A DNA stretch of 64,000 nucleotides from Zhengitettix transpicula. Its lineage: Eukaryota; Arthropoda; Insecta; Orthoptera; Tetrigidae. Below the pieces are notes generated by a model. It was given only the letters and a program-made list of their open reading frames with translations, was not told the DNA's origin and made no database searches. Shown piece by piece: positions 36,040 through 48,344 of the stretch. The stretch is from the NCBI GenBank assembly GCA_037074705.1, contig CM073590.1, positions 220,626,746 to 220,690,745 on the forward strand, given 5' to 3'. A program made the position numbers and the translations under genes. Within the stretch, counting starts at the first letter, position 1; each line of letters opens with the position of its first letter.

Positions 36040-36160
36040 CCTTATACAGACACTTTTTATTTTTTGACAACGTTTCGAAACCTTTTGGTATCTTCTTCAG
36101 GTATTGACCTACGGAGGAGGTGTTTACAATTGATTAGATTTATCCTCCGTAGGTCAATAT
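36040..36160. mobile_element. Family H element with core and 16-bp hairpin
   Basis: ACAGACACTTTTTATTTTTT resembles the arm start of the 17517 foldback. The minus core at 36070-36100 is exact (CTGAAGA, GATACC-loop-GGTTTC with one mismatch, GAAACGTTG). Directly inside lies a perfect hairpin, ATTGACCTACGGAGGA (36103-36118) and its complement (36143-36158) around 24 nt. It looks like a foldback cut just past its centre. Confidence 0.75.
36070..36100 (-). ncRNA. Hammerhead-like core (family H)
   Basis: Exact CTGAAGA and GAAAC with 5 of 6 stem II pairs. Confidence 0.55.
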
Positions 36161-36204
36161 TTGTAGTCGCTGGGTTTAGTTATGGCATTACAGAAGAGTT
36201 AAGT

Positions 36205-36375
36205 TAAAGCTAGCCCTTAGCGATAGGGGTGGTAGGGGTAATAACAATAATTTGATATAGACCGAGTTCGTGTCGAATATCATAACACCGGATTCGATAC
36301 AAATCTCGGTCGTTATTGCAGTATTTGTATCACCTTTTTCCACTCCCACCCATAAGAGGTTGTTCCCGGATCTTA
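36205..36375 (+). repeat. Single monomer related to the 23.3-24.6 kb C-rich array
   Basis: ATATCATAACACCGGATTCG, AATCTCGGTCGTTATTGCAG and CCACTCCCACCC then AAGAGGTTG follow the order of the 24160-24300 monomer. Confidence 0.5.
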
Positions 36376-36546
36376 AATGATACATGTCTGGTTGAAATTA
36401 TTCCAAGATTTAACTTAATTTACTTTAATAATACTGTATAATAAGATAACTAACATTAAGTTATCTGCAATATTAATATTTCTGTGCTCTCAATTCTACC
36501 ACATTATCCAAACGTCAACTACATCTCTTCATTATTGTTGTTATGG

Positions 36547-37445
36547 TCAGTCTACAGACCGGTTTGATACATTCCTCCATGCTAATCTATCCTGAGCTAA
36601 TCTTTTCATCTCTGCATAACTATTGCAACCCACATCCACCCTGATTTGCCTAAATTATTCCAACCTTAGTCATGTTCTTCAATTTTCCACTTACACACTT
36701 CCCTCTAAGACTAATTTAACGAGACTTTCGTTTTTTCGAAATGTGACCTATTAGTCTATCCCTTCTTTTATTCAGTTTCCTCCATAATGTTCTCTGTTCA
36801 CCCATTCTATTAAAAAAATCCTGATTTGTGACTACCATCTGACTTTCAGCATTCTTCTCTAACACAACATTTCACACGTTTCTATTCTTTTTTGTTCTGC
36901 ATTGCTAATTGTCCTAGTTTCGCTCCGATACAACTCCACACTCCACATAAACAGTTTTAGAAGTGATTTCTTAGAATCCAAACTTATATTAGATGTAGCC
37001 GAATGCGACTTTTTTGCGAAAGTTTTACTTTCTTATGCTATCCGACTTTTTATAACTACTTTGCTTCTACCATCAATGGTTATTCTACTGCCAAAATAGC
37101 AAAATTCATCTACTTCCGTCAAATGATCGTTTCCTAATCTGATACTTTTTGTATCACCTCATGTCTTTTGACTATATTCCATTACTGTAATTTTCTTACT
37201 ATGATCATACATGATCATATTGAACTCGATTTACAAGATGGTGTTCATGCCATTTAACAAGTCTTTCAAATATTTTGCTGATTCTGATAAAATTACAATA
37301 AAGTTAGTAAACCTCTTCTTGAATTGTCTCCCAAATTTCTCTTGAACTTCCTTGAAAGTTTGATCATTGTGCACTTTAAAAGCATTGGCGACAGACAACA
37401 ATCCTGCCTTACTTCCATCTTGATTGTTGCATTCTTTTCGTGTCC
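36547..37445 (-). pseudogene. Decayed LINE reverse transcriptase, catalytic region to natural C-terminus
   Basis: Minus strand, N to C: EVRQDCCLSP (the G-RQGC-LSP block), FIVILSESAKYLKDLLNGMN (where the upstream catalytic FADD has become FTNF), VDEFCYFGSRITIDG (the YLGS-I-DG block), FMWSVELYRSETRTISNAEQ, CEMLC then a stop and RRMLKVRW, and finally VDVGCNSYAEMKRLAQDRLA with WRNVSNRSVD and a stop at 36549-36547. This order is that of a non-LTR retrotransposon polymerase whose end (DVGC-YAE-KRLA-DR--WR) is very common in polyneopteran genomes. At least three stops and one frameshift break it. The clade is RTE-like by motif look but is not resolved. About 300 codons are represented. Confidence 0.9.
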
Positions 37446-39950
37446 ATGAGTTCTAGCTACTGCTGTCGTAACTTATGGTAATTCTTCATCACTGCATTCA
37501 TAATTCAGATCTTTGTTCTCCGATTATTCTCCCCTAAAACAAACATTAAAACAACTTAAGAATACCGTCTTTGATACAAAAAAAAACCAGTTTCCTCAGC
37601 AACTACTTTTACAGGGGCACAGGAATAAGTTCCGGCCGGATGTCGAGGTTCTCACAGGGACCATTACAACTGAACCGCGATTGTCTGGCTCATGGCGTGC
37701 GTGTGTCGTCTGGATATTTGCTGCATGTTAATTAAATGCATGGACTCTGGGTGGAACTGGGCGGATCCGGGCTAGTAACTTACCAAACGAGTCCGTTAAA
37801 AGCTTCAGCTGTTACCAGAAGACATCACACAACTAACGAGACGAAGTCATCATAGCGCCTCGCCCTGTCTCTCTCTCTCTCTCTCTCTCAGTCTCCCCGG
37901 GACTGTAACGCTAAAGTAGGTCCAAATCACAATAATATATCCACGTTCCCCAAGGAGCGTACTAGTTGACAGATCTCAGTAAACTGGTAGTTAATAGTAT
38001 ATAATTATTTCAAAATGAGTTTCAGGTTTCTCGACAAAAGTGAGGAAACAGTTGACTGAAATTCGTTCCGGATTTCCATTGTCTATGTGATTAGAATGAA
38101 TTCAGAAGCTGAGACGAGAAGTATAACGGGACGGAACGAAAATTCAGGCCAGCGATTAGTAAAGTTCTGCTTCTCTTAGAAGTACGGAAAATTATGTTGA
38201 CAACATCACATTCTCATGACCACTTTATTCAGTCTCAGCAAATACAACCTACGTATATGAAAACACGAAAAAATTTTAAACAAAAGATTCAACGAATAAA
38301 TACAGAAAGGTATTGACTTTCTTAATTGATTACGATTCATATATATTTTTAGTAAAAGTTACGGAGGACTATGAAGATGTATGTTACTGCAATCTGTAGT
38401 TTTTTTTACTTAGTTGGTAAGACTGAGTGAAATTTTTTGCTATGGAAAAAAGTTTTCAGCGTGTTAGCCTTTTTTCACGTCTTCTCCTAGACGAAACCCG
38501 TCTCATCGAATCGGAATTTTTATGGATTTAACCACAAATATCGCAGCGATATTCATGAAAATATTATCCTCAATCAATATTCGAAAATCAATAAGTCGAT
38601 CGACAATTTGCGATTCTTAATTGCAGTATTGATGTATTCAAGAACAGAGAATGACAAACACATTTCAAAAACTCTTATATTAATCTGATTCCTTTTTAAA
38701 AACACTGTGAAAAACACCAGTCAGAAAATTTATTATAAAATTTAAAACATTATAATTTAATAATAAATTGTAAGTAATACCATATGAATTATATTTTTAC
38801 ATAATTGCATAGTTTGTAAGATTTTGTTTTCTTACATTATTTTAAGTAACGAATTTAATTGAAAATATATCTGAACAGATCCAAATTAGGGATGAAAAGT
38901 TGTGTTTGTTTGTTAAATTAAAATGTTTAAAATTTTATAATATATTTTCTGATGAATTTTTACGGAGTCATACATATTAATAATTTTAAAATGAATTCTT
39001 TGAAGCCAAACTCTGCGGTGGTTTTGCTCAATACATTTTACATTAATTTAACAGGAGATAATTAAGTATAATATACCAATCTTCGGGGATTAGAATTTAT
39101 TCAGAAGTGTGTGAACGCAACTCAGTAACGTTGGGTGACGTTATTTCAAACAATACACAAATTATTTAATTATAGAGAATACAAGTGTGGATGTTCCTTC
39201 AGTATTGATTTTTTTACTTCACTATATTTAGTATAGGTAAATCATATAAATTAATATTTCTCGTGGGTAAGTAACATTGGCTTCTCCACTATATTAAAAA
39301 ATATTAGCGTTACTAATACTGTAATTTTTACATAGTGTATTTACAATAAAAGCTAACGGTGACTTAAACATGGTAAACAAGCTAAACAGTCCAATATCTT
39401 GCGATACAGCAGGTACGAAGCAGAAATGATGCGTAAAATATTATTTAAATGAAATTATCAGCTTCATAGCAAAAATCATATACACTGGGGTTCCAGAAAA
39501 AAAAGTTTCGGGACAAGGTCTTTATGCTCAACAATTTGTGACCGGGAATAGCATCGGAAACGTACGAATAATAAATCAAGACATTCAACTTAGTGAAGAG
39601 ACGTCGTCCAATAAAAATTACAACTCTCTCGTTCGCTCAAAATAAGTCACGATGAACACTGTTTATGCATTCCAAATTGCTGAAACACAAGAAAGTAATT
39701 ATGGAGCTCTGTCTATAATTTTCCAGTCGTGCCCCATAAAGGGGAAAACTGAAGTCCAGCTTAGTCACGGCACGTAACAAACGTACTTAGCGGACAAAGA
39801 AGAGACCATTCGAATAAAAATAGTTTATACACTCAGATACAGTTTGGTAGCTGAATAGTGTTCGTTAACCTTTCTACAGGTTCGGGGTTTAAGTTATTTC
39901 TCAGCTCTGCTCGAATAAAATAAGTGATGCAGTTAATGATGTCATAACAA
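37446..39950. other. No gene recognised; CT microsatellite at 37866-37889
   Basis: The start of this stretch is moderately GC-rich, the rest very AT-rich. TACACTGGGGTTCCAG at 39481 looks like a mariner end but has no partner. Confidence 0.45.
37866..37889. repeat. (CT)n microsatellite
   Basis: About 12 CT dinucleotides. Confidence 0.95.
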
Positions 39951-39959
39951 TTTGAATTT

Positions 39960-40550
39960 AATACAATTAAAATAAAAAAATTACATATCCTGAAAATACA
40001 AAAGACGATTACAACGTTTCCACCAAACTTTCCGACATCGTCAGGTAATATATCAACAAAAAAATAAAATATAAACAAGGAGACCTAAATTAACTCTATG
40101 GAATATAACAAAAACTCTTCATACCTTCTCATCATCATAAACAGAATAAGTTCAATCAATTGCAATTATATATTGAAAATAATATAAATAAATAAAGAAT
40201 ATTAGAATAAGTTCTTTATAATAAAATTAAACTCACATTCGCATTCAAAGAGGTGTAAAAAATTGAGTTTTACAATGGATGGACCTGGCTCACATGCTAG
40301 TTGAGTCAAACTCAATATGTTTGGAAACTGATAATTGAATTTTTACACCTCTTTCAATCCAAATGTTAGTTTGATTTTATAAGGAATTCATTGCAAAATT
40401 TCTGATTATTAAAATTACTTTAGTACTTAATTTGATTGAATTAATTCTATTTATAATTGGCTTCAACAATGTATGTACCTGACGTGAACCCAATTTTTGA
40501 TCGAAACGTTGCACATATTTTTGGTATTTTCATGATATGTAAAATAATTG
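39960..40550. mobile_element. Family I long foldback
   Basis: Outer arms: TTACATATCCTGAAAATAC on the left and its complement around 40525-40545. Inner arms: AATAAAATTAAACTCACATT with GAGGTGTAAAAAATTGAG on the left and the mirrored TACACCTCTTTCAATCC part on the right. Cores: minus 40013-40044 (exact CTGACGA and GAAACGTTG) and plus 40479-40510 (CTGACGT, GAAACGTTG). At ~590 bp it is the longest foldback here. No reverse transcriptase in the centre. Confidence 0.8.
40013..40044 (-). ncRNA. Hammerhead-like core (family I)
   Basis: CTGACGA and GAAAC exact. ATTAC before and GTAAT after form a perfect 5-bp stem I, the best in the window, while stem II depends on G-T pairs. Confidence 0.55.
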
Positions 40551-40599
40551 TATTAAGTTCAAATTATTCCAAATTTATTGAGTTATTTAATTTATACTT

Positions 40600-41190
40600 A
40601 ATCTAACATAAATATCAATTTTCTATCCCTTGTATATGTGGCTCCGAAGTTCATCCACTGGTTTGCCTTTGCTTTTACCCACGAGAATCGTAAGTCCTCG
40701 TAGAATGCGGTCCAAGCATATCTTGTAAAAGAGTCTGAGATTTACAGATAGGTGAACGACTCATGTGCGGACCAGTTATGTATATGTGAATTCGCAGAAG
40801 CCTCATTTTTCTTCTTGTCCGCACATATATAATATTATTAATAATCAACGGCGTATGAAATTGCATTTTTGCCAAACGAACAATCTGTGAGAAAATTTCT
40901 CCGGGAACAACAAGTTTGCGACCTTTGTCCAGGTGGCAAGGCCACACTTACCTGTGCACCTGTCAGGACCCGGGAGAAAAACGGGTCCAGCTCAGGCGTG
41001 AAATATAACAGTGTAGTCACGCAGGTTCCGGCCCTAAACGGCTTTTTCAAGAAGCGGCGAACTGTGCACTGAACTTGAAGATTCTTCTGTAAACACCACA
41101 AGAATCACGTAAAACCTTTCTTTAACACAGTGTCATTCCAAACTGTATGGAGTCGCAGAAACAAAATCTGTTGTGATAATACAAGGACTC
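40600..41190. other. GC-richer stretch with overlapping open frames; no recognised gene
   Basis: Frames of 67 (plus, 40869-41072), 87 and 90 codons (minus) overlap. The plus frame has CDLCPGGKATLTC but no family match that I can make. Confidence 0.35.
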
Positions 41191-41194
41191 GAAA

Positions 41195-41277
41195 GTTAGC
41201 CCTTGGTTACCTTCTATGTTATTAAAGGGAAGTTTCCACCACGTGGATTACCCTCATGTAACCTATTACTAAAAAAG
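41195..41277 (+). mobile_element. Family A retroposon, 3' end only
   Basis: TTAGCCCTTGGTTACCTTCT, ACGTGGATTACCCTCATGTA and a short A run. A severe 5' truncation (or internal deletion, since the usual CCACCCTTCCGCATCC part is missing). Confidence 0.7.
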
Positions 41278-41279
41278 GT

Positions 41280-42775
41280 ACTATTGTCCACTAGGCATAA
41301 AATGGTGAAAATTAGGGAAGTAGTTAGAAAACTGAATTAAGCTTCAAAAAGAAAAAGAAATATTAAGCTAGGAATAACAATTTGAAGAGTCAAATTGTCT
41401 CTGTTTGAACACTAATAAGATTCAGTAAGCCTAAGCACCCTGACATGTCAGATTGCATTTCTTTCTTAAAATTATATAATTTAAATCCTGTAACAGTTTT
41501 TGCCGACAAAATACTATTTGAAAAATAGATTATTTTTTAAATTAAATTTTAGAAAGATACAGAAATATTACAAATCATTCATTTCAATCTAATATGTATT
41601 GGACGCTAAAATTAAGTCAAAAGTGTGATTGAAAGTAGTATAGAAGAAGAGACTAGAGGCTGAAGAGTATAAGGCAAGGTATGTATAATTTAAATTTCAG
41701 AAATTAGAGATGGGTGGGACAGGATTTGACCAAATAGGGTAGCCAATAAAATAAGTCGCGTAACTACAAACCATTTCCAATAATAAAATTCATCGTGCGG
41801 ATCAGAACAGGTTTGCATCTTTGTGTTGCAAATTTACAAATCCGGTTTACCAATAATGTTTATCTCCTTCCATTTATAATTTAGGTTGAGTAATAGTTAA
41901 TTGTCTAAATGGTTTCTGGAATAATTCCCCATTATAATCGTTCGGACGAATTTTTTGTTTATGGAAACATTAGTTTATATTCGTCCACCGGCATAAAACA
42001 ATATATATAATTAGTTGTTCTTAACTGCCACAGAACAATTCAATAACTAAGGTAACTTATGAAGGTAGCTACAAAGAGACATGAACTCCGACCTGAACAC
42101 TATTTTCCTTTCTACTGTTAAAAATCATTTGTCCGTTTAGAAACCCACGATTTGCATGAAATAATTACTTCATGTACCCTAGTTTTTGTAAGATGATGCA
42201 TCATTTTGAGAACTCAACATTTTTCAGATTAATGAGAAGTAACTGCCTGGAACATGATGTCATCCTGAAGGAAGCTATGAATCCTGGCAGGAAAGGATGC
42301 TGCGGTTTAACAGTTTTAAGAGGAATGTTGCTGTAAATGCCAATGAATCAGAATAATAGAACAAATACCGCTAAATATTAATTTTTGTTCCAAAGCGATC
42401 ATCACGAGTATCTTAATTTAAATTTTTAATCCAATTAGAATAAATCTATGACGAATAACATTTTAGAAAACAATAATGTTGTAAATAATAAGCCTATTTT
42501 TATATCAAGTAATAAATTAAATTATGTAAGCCTAACTTTTATTAATAATTAAATTTATGATATTAATTGCTATCGTCATGATGATTAATCCATATATTAA
42601 ATTAACTTTTAAACCCGTTAATCATTTATGATATCTGCTGACTAAGATAAAAGCCCGCAATTTTACAACTGGGCAGATTTTGGCATAGGAATTCTAAGCA
42701 AAATTGATTGATACATCAATATGTGGTTAATATTTATAGAAGAATTTTGTCAATTTATGTAAATTAGTATTCCAT
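41280..42775. other. No gene recognised
   Basis: Very AT-rich low-copy sequence. Confidence 0.5.
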
Positions 42776-42782
42776 TGTACAC

Positions 42783-42814
42783 CTGATGAAGTACTAGATT
42801 GAGGGCGAAACGTT
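42783..42814 (+). ncRNA. Hammerhead-like core (family L)
   Basis: CTGATGA and GAAACGTT exact. ACAC just before and GTGT just after give a 4-bp stem I. Stem II is GTACT with AGGGC, with the same A-G mismatch as family K. No second arm nearby. Confidence 0.6.
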
Positions 42815-43339
42815 GTGTTAAATTTGTATGATTTTTGGTTACTAAATTATTTTTGACTAATTATGCTGCGTTCAAACATTTATAATTATATGTCAGATAT
42901 ATTATAACTATTAATACTTTGCGTTGGTTAAGAGTCCCTTATAATTTATTTTAAACAATTACTATATGTTAAGAAACATTTAAAAGTTGTGTAGATTATT
43001 TCAAAAATTTCGATTCACAATTGCAGTTTGTTGAAATCAGCTGCGATTTTGTTTACTGTCCGAAATAATCATTTAATTGATAGTCTATTAACAATATTTA
43101 TATACGTAAACATTTAGTTATTTTGATTCATAACAAGATATGACCGATGAGTCAGAAATTCAAAAAAATATTGCAGTAAAAAACTTATTTTACTTAATAT
43201 ATTTGTTTAACTTATAAATTTTTCATTTGCGTTGTTATTGTTTAAGTGACGCGGCTGTGTATGGCCACAAATTTTAGACTGAGGTAAAGCGTACTTGGGC
43301 CAAATGGAGTCAGGCCATATGGATCGCCTTAACAGGTTT

Positions 43340-43435
43340 TTAACTGAGATGACGCGAAACGTTGAAAGCTCTTGACGTAATAATAAAAACCTTTGGAGAC
43401 TGATAAAGGTTTTATCATCACATTAACACTTTTTC
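43340..43435 (+). mobile_element. Family M end, single arm
   Basis: GATGACGCGAAACGTTGAAAG then CTCTTGACG and TTTGGAGACTG, in the same order as the family M copies at 31614 and 57380. The GAAACGTTG core end is present with a short remnant before it. Confidence 0.55.
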
Positions 43436-43439
43436 ATGG

Positions 43440-46400
43440 TCTGTGTATCTAATTTTCATTTTATCTTGTAAATAAGAGATCTTCTGTCTTATAATGTGTA
43501 GGGATGTAAAAACCCCAATCCTTATAATAAATTAGGTGAGAACTGTAAAGGGTAAAAGAAACATGATCCAGAAAGTGCTTTACTTCTTATAGTGAAAACA
43601 AAGGCAGTATCTAAAAGACTTCTTACGCAAAACTGAAGAAAAAACCACAAAGGTATCAAGGACAAAAAGTTACAAGCTGCATTACTAGTACAAGCACAAG
43701 AAATCCACATCTAAGGAGATTCTCATGTTTTCTTATTGGTTTCTCAAGTACACTACGGACAACTACTCAGAAAACAACATCCGTATTTGTGTTAAACATT
43801 TAATTTCAAATATTTTATTTGTGCAATATCTTCTTAAGACAAACAAGTATTATAACATATCATTTACTACTGGAAATTAAAATTTAAATGATATGTCGAC
43901 AGACCAAATATTTTATTTCGACATAATGAAGATGGTTATGGAAATAAGTTACGAAAATTTTCAAAATTAAATAACTTGAAAATTATGAAATAGTTTTGTT
44001 TTTACAAATTGTCACCGATAAAAACACCGAGGATAAAATATAAACACAATAAAATAAAAATCAGACAAAATAAATGTCTTTTGAAGAAATATAGTTATCT
44101 TTCTCACCGTGTTAGGCGGGATTGTATCTAATGGAAAACGAAGTCGTTCCTAAACTCGAAACTTACCTGAAACAGAAAAAAAAACATGTAGAAATATATT
44201 TAGTATATTATATATTAAACAATATTAAATACAATAATAATGACTTATTTATGTTAGATTATCGTATCCAGGACTCTACACTTCAAGAAACTGGATTAAT
44301 CATTCTAATAAATACGATATGATAATCAGCGGACACAAATATGAAATAGCACTGGATTCTATTGCAGAACAGATTGTTAAATAAGTTGAATTAATAATAA
44401 AAAATAAGAATAAACTTTTATATATAGTCCATGAATTTTGTTCCGAATTTCAAATAAATTATTGGAAATAATTTTATAAATAGCCTATATTTGTTCGATT
44501 AAAAATCAGTATTGGCCAAAGCGCCATTTGTAATTAAAATATTTTTAGTAATAATTTCTTCTAATTGAAATGTCTTGTATTATTGATAATTAATTTTTAA
44601 AAAAATATTAGTTCGCACTTTTCGAGCTTCTCTTAAGTTTCAGTTTTTGAATTACGGGTTGCTGTTGGCAATTTTTTTTATATATAGTTGTTTGGATATT
44701 AAACGAGGTTGGTTTCAATCTTGTAAATGCTATGACAGGTGAAAATGGTCTGTAGATGTATTTAATGATAAAATTTCGGATGATAAAGACACTGTGCCGA
44801 TCGCTCAAGAATATGTAACGAATATATGTTTGGGAGTGTTTATTATTTATATTTTGTAAATAATTTATTGTTTTTCACGGTTATAAAAGTTAGTTGTAAA
44901 AATAAAAAAATAAAATAAAAATTAGTCTCGAGAAATCTCTGCTCATTGGAAGAGTCATAATAATTAAATTCTTGATATCTTTGTATTTTATGTTTTAATA
45001 CAGTAATGAGGCTGTTTTTCTTTCGAAAAAAAGAAGCGCTTGTAAGGATAATGAAACGAGTAACGGATGTCATCTCCGCGTACCCTTGTCACAATTTAAG
45101 TATTTAATACGGAAGTAGCTCATGACATTGTCATTATTCTTCGTTTCCCGACAACAGAAAAAAATCATGCTGGAGTTAAGTTCCACACGAATTTCCACAA
45201 AACACAACTTCTGATAAAAACCGCCTTGCACAGGGATGTATTTTCGTTGTTATTAAGACAATATATGCTAACGAATGTAAATCTGAAGTCACAGCGAGCG
45301 GACGTGAATTCCATCTGGAATCGCTTGTTTTGACTGGATGGCACGTAGTTTGGTCCAGGCGCTATGGAAATGCGATACGTCCATCATTCACTGCCAACTG
45401 ACGAGACCTCTAACCCCGTATCTAGATTCTTCAAAGAACTCCTCTTACTTGGCGCGAAAAGATAATATTTTATGGTCAGAGTCAAAGATTATCAATGGTT
45501 CTGACACACATCTGCGTCGGGAACAGTAACAGTTTGGCGACAAACCGGTGTCTGTTTACGGTAAAATAAAATAAGAAGGATCGCGGCAAACAAGTGACAC
45601 ACGCGGCATAAGAAACGTTACAAACCGAGACCTGTCACCTAATACGGGGAGGACATCCATTCTCGTCTCGCTTCATGCAAATTCTGGACAAAAGCGCCGG
45701 CGGATTCCCTTACTGTACTGTATCACCACGAAAATTTGTATGCTACAACGTTCTGCGTCCCATAGTTGCGCTCCAATCCAAGAAAACTACTTCAAACATG
45801 TCAGTCCTATCACTTAAAAATTTTAAAATAATCTTCTTATGGATTTATTCAATCCATATTTAATTTCCGTGCCACAGTGTCACCTGGTGATCAGTATACT
45901 AACTTATAAGTTAAAAAATATTTCGCATTCGAACCTCTTGAGACCCAGTAATATAGAAGATATTTCTCTAGACTGACTAAGTCACACTTTACTAAAAATA
46001 TTCTAATTTACCCAGATAAAATTAAATTTTCATATGTTTATTTCCAATTATAAAACTGCTCATCTTTGAGTAGTGACAGAACCGGAAGCAGGAAAACCAA
46101 ACTGAGAGTCACTCTCCTTCCAGAAAATAGCACTCGAGAGAAAAAAATCTGAAGGGATAATTTTTCTCTCAAACTTCTGAGAAATTCGACTTCCAAAGGG
46201 TTAATTTCATGTTTTATAATTCTTTTTCAAATCAGCAACTCTAAACTGTATTTAATTTTACAGGCTAGCTTTTTAAATGCCTTTATTATGTTTTATTTGT
46301 AAAATATTTATTGTAAATACTTTTGTTTTGTTAAATTATCCCAACTGTAAAGTCTCCGGAATAATAGTTAATTTTAATAATAAAAACCAGGCTAGCTACG

Positions 46401-46580
46401 AAATTATCGGCGACGGTTCCCTGCATTCGTCTTTCAACATGATGCAAAAAACCGAAAATGAACAAAAAAAATTCTACTTGGTCGGTTTTCCCACAAGAGT
46501 AATACATATTGCTTTTATAAGTACTGACTTCAGATCGTAAGTATTATAATGATTAGTATGCATAAAATGAAAAAAATAAG
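43440..46580. other. No gene recognised
   Basis: AT-rich to 45.1 kb; a moderately GC-richer patch follows at 45.29-45.78 kb with frames lacking domains. Confidence 0.45.
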
Positions 46581-46650
46581 TCTGATATAAAATTAATAAT
46601 AATAAGATAGTCAAATACAGCCAAAATAAGTGATAATATAAATACCACAC

Positions 46651-46682
46651 AACGTTTCTGGGATATTTGTCCCATTCTTCAG
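46651..46682 (-). ncRNA. Hammerhead-like core (family B, intact)
   Basis: CTGAAGA, stem II GGGA/TCCC, GAAACGTT. Stem I from GCAC and GTGT. Confidence 0.6.
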
Positions 46683-46765
46683 GTGCTAAGAACAGCCTAG
46701 ATCGACACAACTGAGTTTTGTCAACTGACGAGTGCAGTTGTGTCGCTCTATGCTCTTCTTAGCAC

Positions 46766-46797
46766 CTGAAGAAAGGGACAAGGATACCAGAAACGTT
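46766..46797 (+). ncRNA. Hammerhead-like core (family B)
   Basis: Plus-strand partner of the previous core; one stem II pair is lost. Confidence 0.55.
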
Positions 46798-46869
46798 GTG
46801 CTATCACTTATTTTGTCTGTATTTGGCTATCTTTCTTATTATTAATATGCACAAAACTTAAATTTTACA

Positions 46870-48090
46870 TAATATTGTCATCTCTTTGAAATGATGTTGT
46901 TACATGGAGATGTGCGATTGTCACTATGATTTCTTTATCAGCTGGGAGCAACAATGAAGTGGATTTCGTTTAAAAGTTAATTAGACGAAAGGGGTTTTGA
47001 GAAATCGGAGTTATATTTATGACGTCTACTTCAAAGTGGCAACATATTATTCGATATTATTTTTTTTAATTTTTCAGTTATCTGACTTTCCTGTACAGAA
47101 TTTGAAGTCACTCAACATTTTATTTGTTGCTTTGGCTTCATACAGCATAGAATTATAATGATATATATATTTAATATAAAATTAGCGACGAATAGAGAAT
47201 TTCTATTAAATATATTTTTCTGACTTTCAAATGTATAAAATTAATTTTATTTACAGGACCCTAAAAACGTCCTGAGCAAATTTATTAGCACAACATAGTT
47301 GACAAATATTTTGAATTGTTTAAACATATAAATTAACTTATTACAAAAACCAAATTTTCTATGTCCAGCAGCTGGTAATTTCTTCCAAAAATCATCGCCG
47401 ACAAATATGTCTGTATCTGAAGTACAACGACCAACAGCAAGCAAAAGATGCCCTCCCTTAGGCCGTGTTCATAGTAATTTTTTTTCTTGACCTCCTCATT
47501 TCTCTGCGACATATTTCTAAACTTCCTTCGCCTCCAGTGTTTGTGTTCGCCAGAGCCATCGTCGGCTAACAAGGCAGTTCTCAGAGAGTTCTGAGCTGAG
47601 GTTGATCATCTCTGATTTGTGAGTGGGAGCAGTTTACTGGAGCCTCACAAACAGATCCCAAAGTGGGAAGTCCCATAACAGTTCCCTACTGTTTCGAGAA
47701 ATATACAAACATCGCAACCCGTAAACCAAGGCTCGCTCACAGAGTCGTCAAGGTTTCAATCATTTCTCAAATTTGACGACTTCTTGTAGCTGTGACATTT
47801 TCGTCGCTGAATACAGTACCTAATTAACACGTCTGTCTTATTTGTACAAATAATGTGGTATCAAGCCTAGAATAAAAAACCAATTAAAAGTAAAGAGTAC
47901 GTTATAAAACATATTGCTATTAACTACGTTATTTAGATTGAGTAGATGACACAGTCATTGTTATTTGTTTTGAAACAAATGCAATATACCTTAACAATAT
48001 TTCCATAACAGTACTGTCTAGTATGTATTCAATGATTTTTTCCAGGCAGAGAAAAAATAGAAGAATAATTTATTATCCCGTTAAGTACCA
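46870..48090. other. No gene recognised
   Basis: Short frames without domains. A GC-richer patch spans 47470-47760. Confidence 0.45.
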
Positions 48091-48095
48091 AGGAC

Positions 48096-48340
48096 ATACA
48101 CTGGTGAGCCAAAACATTATGATCCCTGGTCTGAATGCCACCTGGTCACTTTGCGGACGAACAAAGAATCAATATAGCGACGATACGTGCTAAAAAAAAT
48201 GAGGAAATTATTGGCATAAGTGACTTTGCCAAAAGACAGATTGTTATAGAAAGGCGTCTGGCAACGACCACCTCCAAAACGGCAAAGCTGATCGGCTGTT
48301 CACGTACTACTGTCGTAACCATCTATGAAAAGTGGTAGAA
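48096..48340 (+). pseudogene. Tc1-type transposase N-terminus with 5' terminal repeat
   Basis: TACACTGGTGAGCCAAAACA at 48096 has the look of a Tc1/mariner end next to a TA target base pair. Downstream SDFAKRQIVIERRLATTTSK continues as TAKLIGCSRTTVVTIYEKW, the first helix-turn-helix of a Tc1-like transposase (family pattern: RGQIV-ARR-G-SISKTA-L-GCSRS-VV-IYQKW). A TAG stop follows at 48336-48338. The second DNA-binding domain, the catalytic DDE domain and a 3' terminal repeat were not found in the next kilobase. It is a 5' remnant of a DNA transposon; the start ATG at 48135 is only the first in frame and not clearly the natural one. Confidence 0.75.
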
Positions 48341-48344
48341 AGGC

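Larger units (their letters stand above)
46585..46860. mobile_element. Family B foldback, well preserved
   Basis: Left arm: ATAATAAGATAGTCAAATAC through AAATACCACACAACG to the minus core 46651-46682. Right arm: plus core 46766-46797, then down to GGCTATCTTTCTTATTATTA. The centre keeps the paired CGACACAACTG / CAGTTGTGTCG segment. Both cores are exact in CTGAAGA and GAAACGTTG, with stem II GGGA-caaata-TCCC on the left and GGGA-caagga-TACC on the right. The right end has lost about 15 bp after GTTGTG. Confidence 0.9.

Noticed and set aside
39481..39520. TACACTGGGGTTCCAG as a mariner terminal repeat
   Set aside because: No inverted partner and no transposase remnant downstream.
40869..41072. 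Plus frame with CDLCPGGKATLTC resembling a zinc-finger knuckle
   Set aside because: Cysteine spacing does not match a finger family that I know, and minus-strand frames overlap it.
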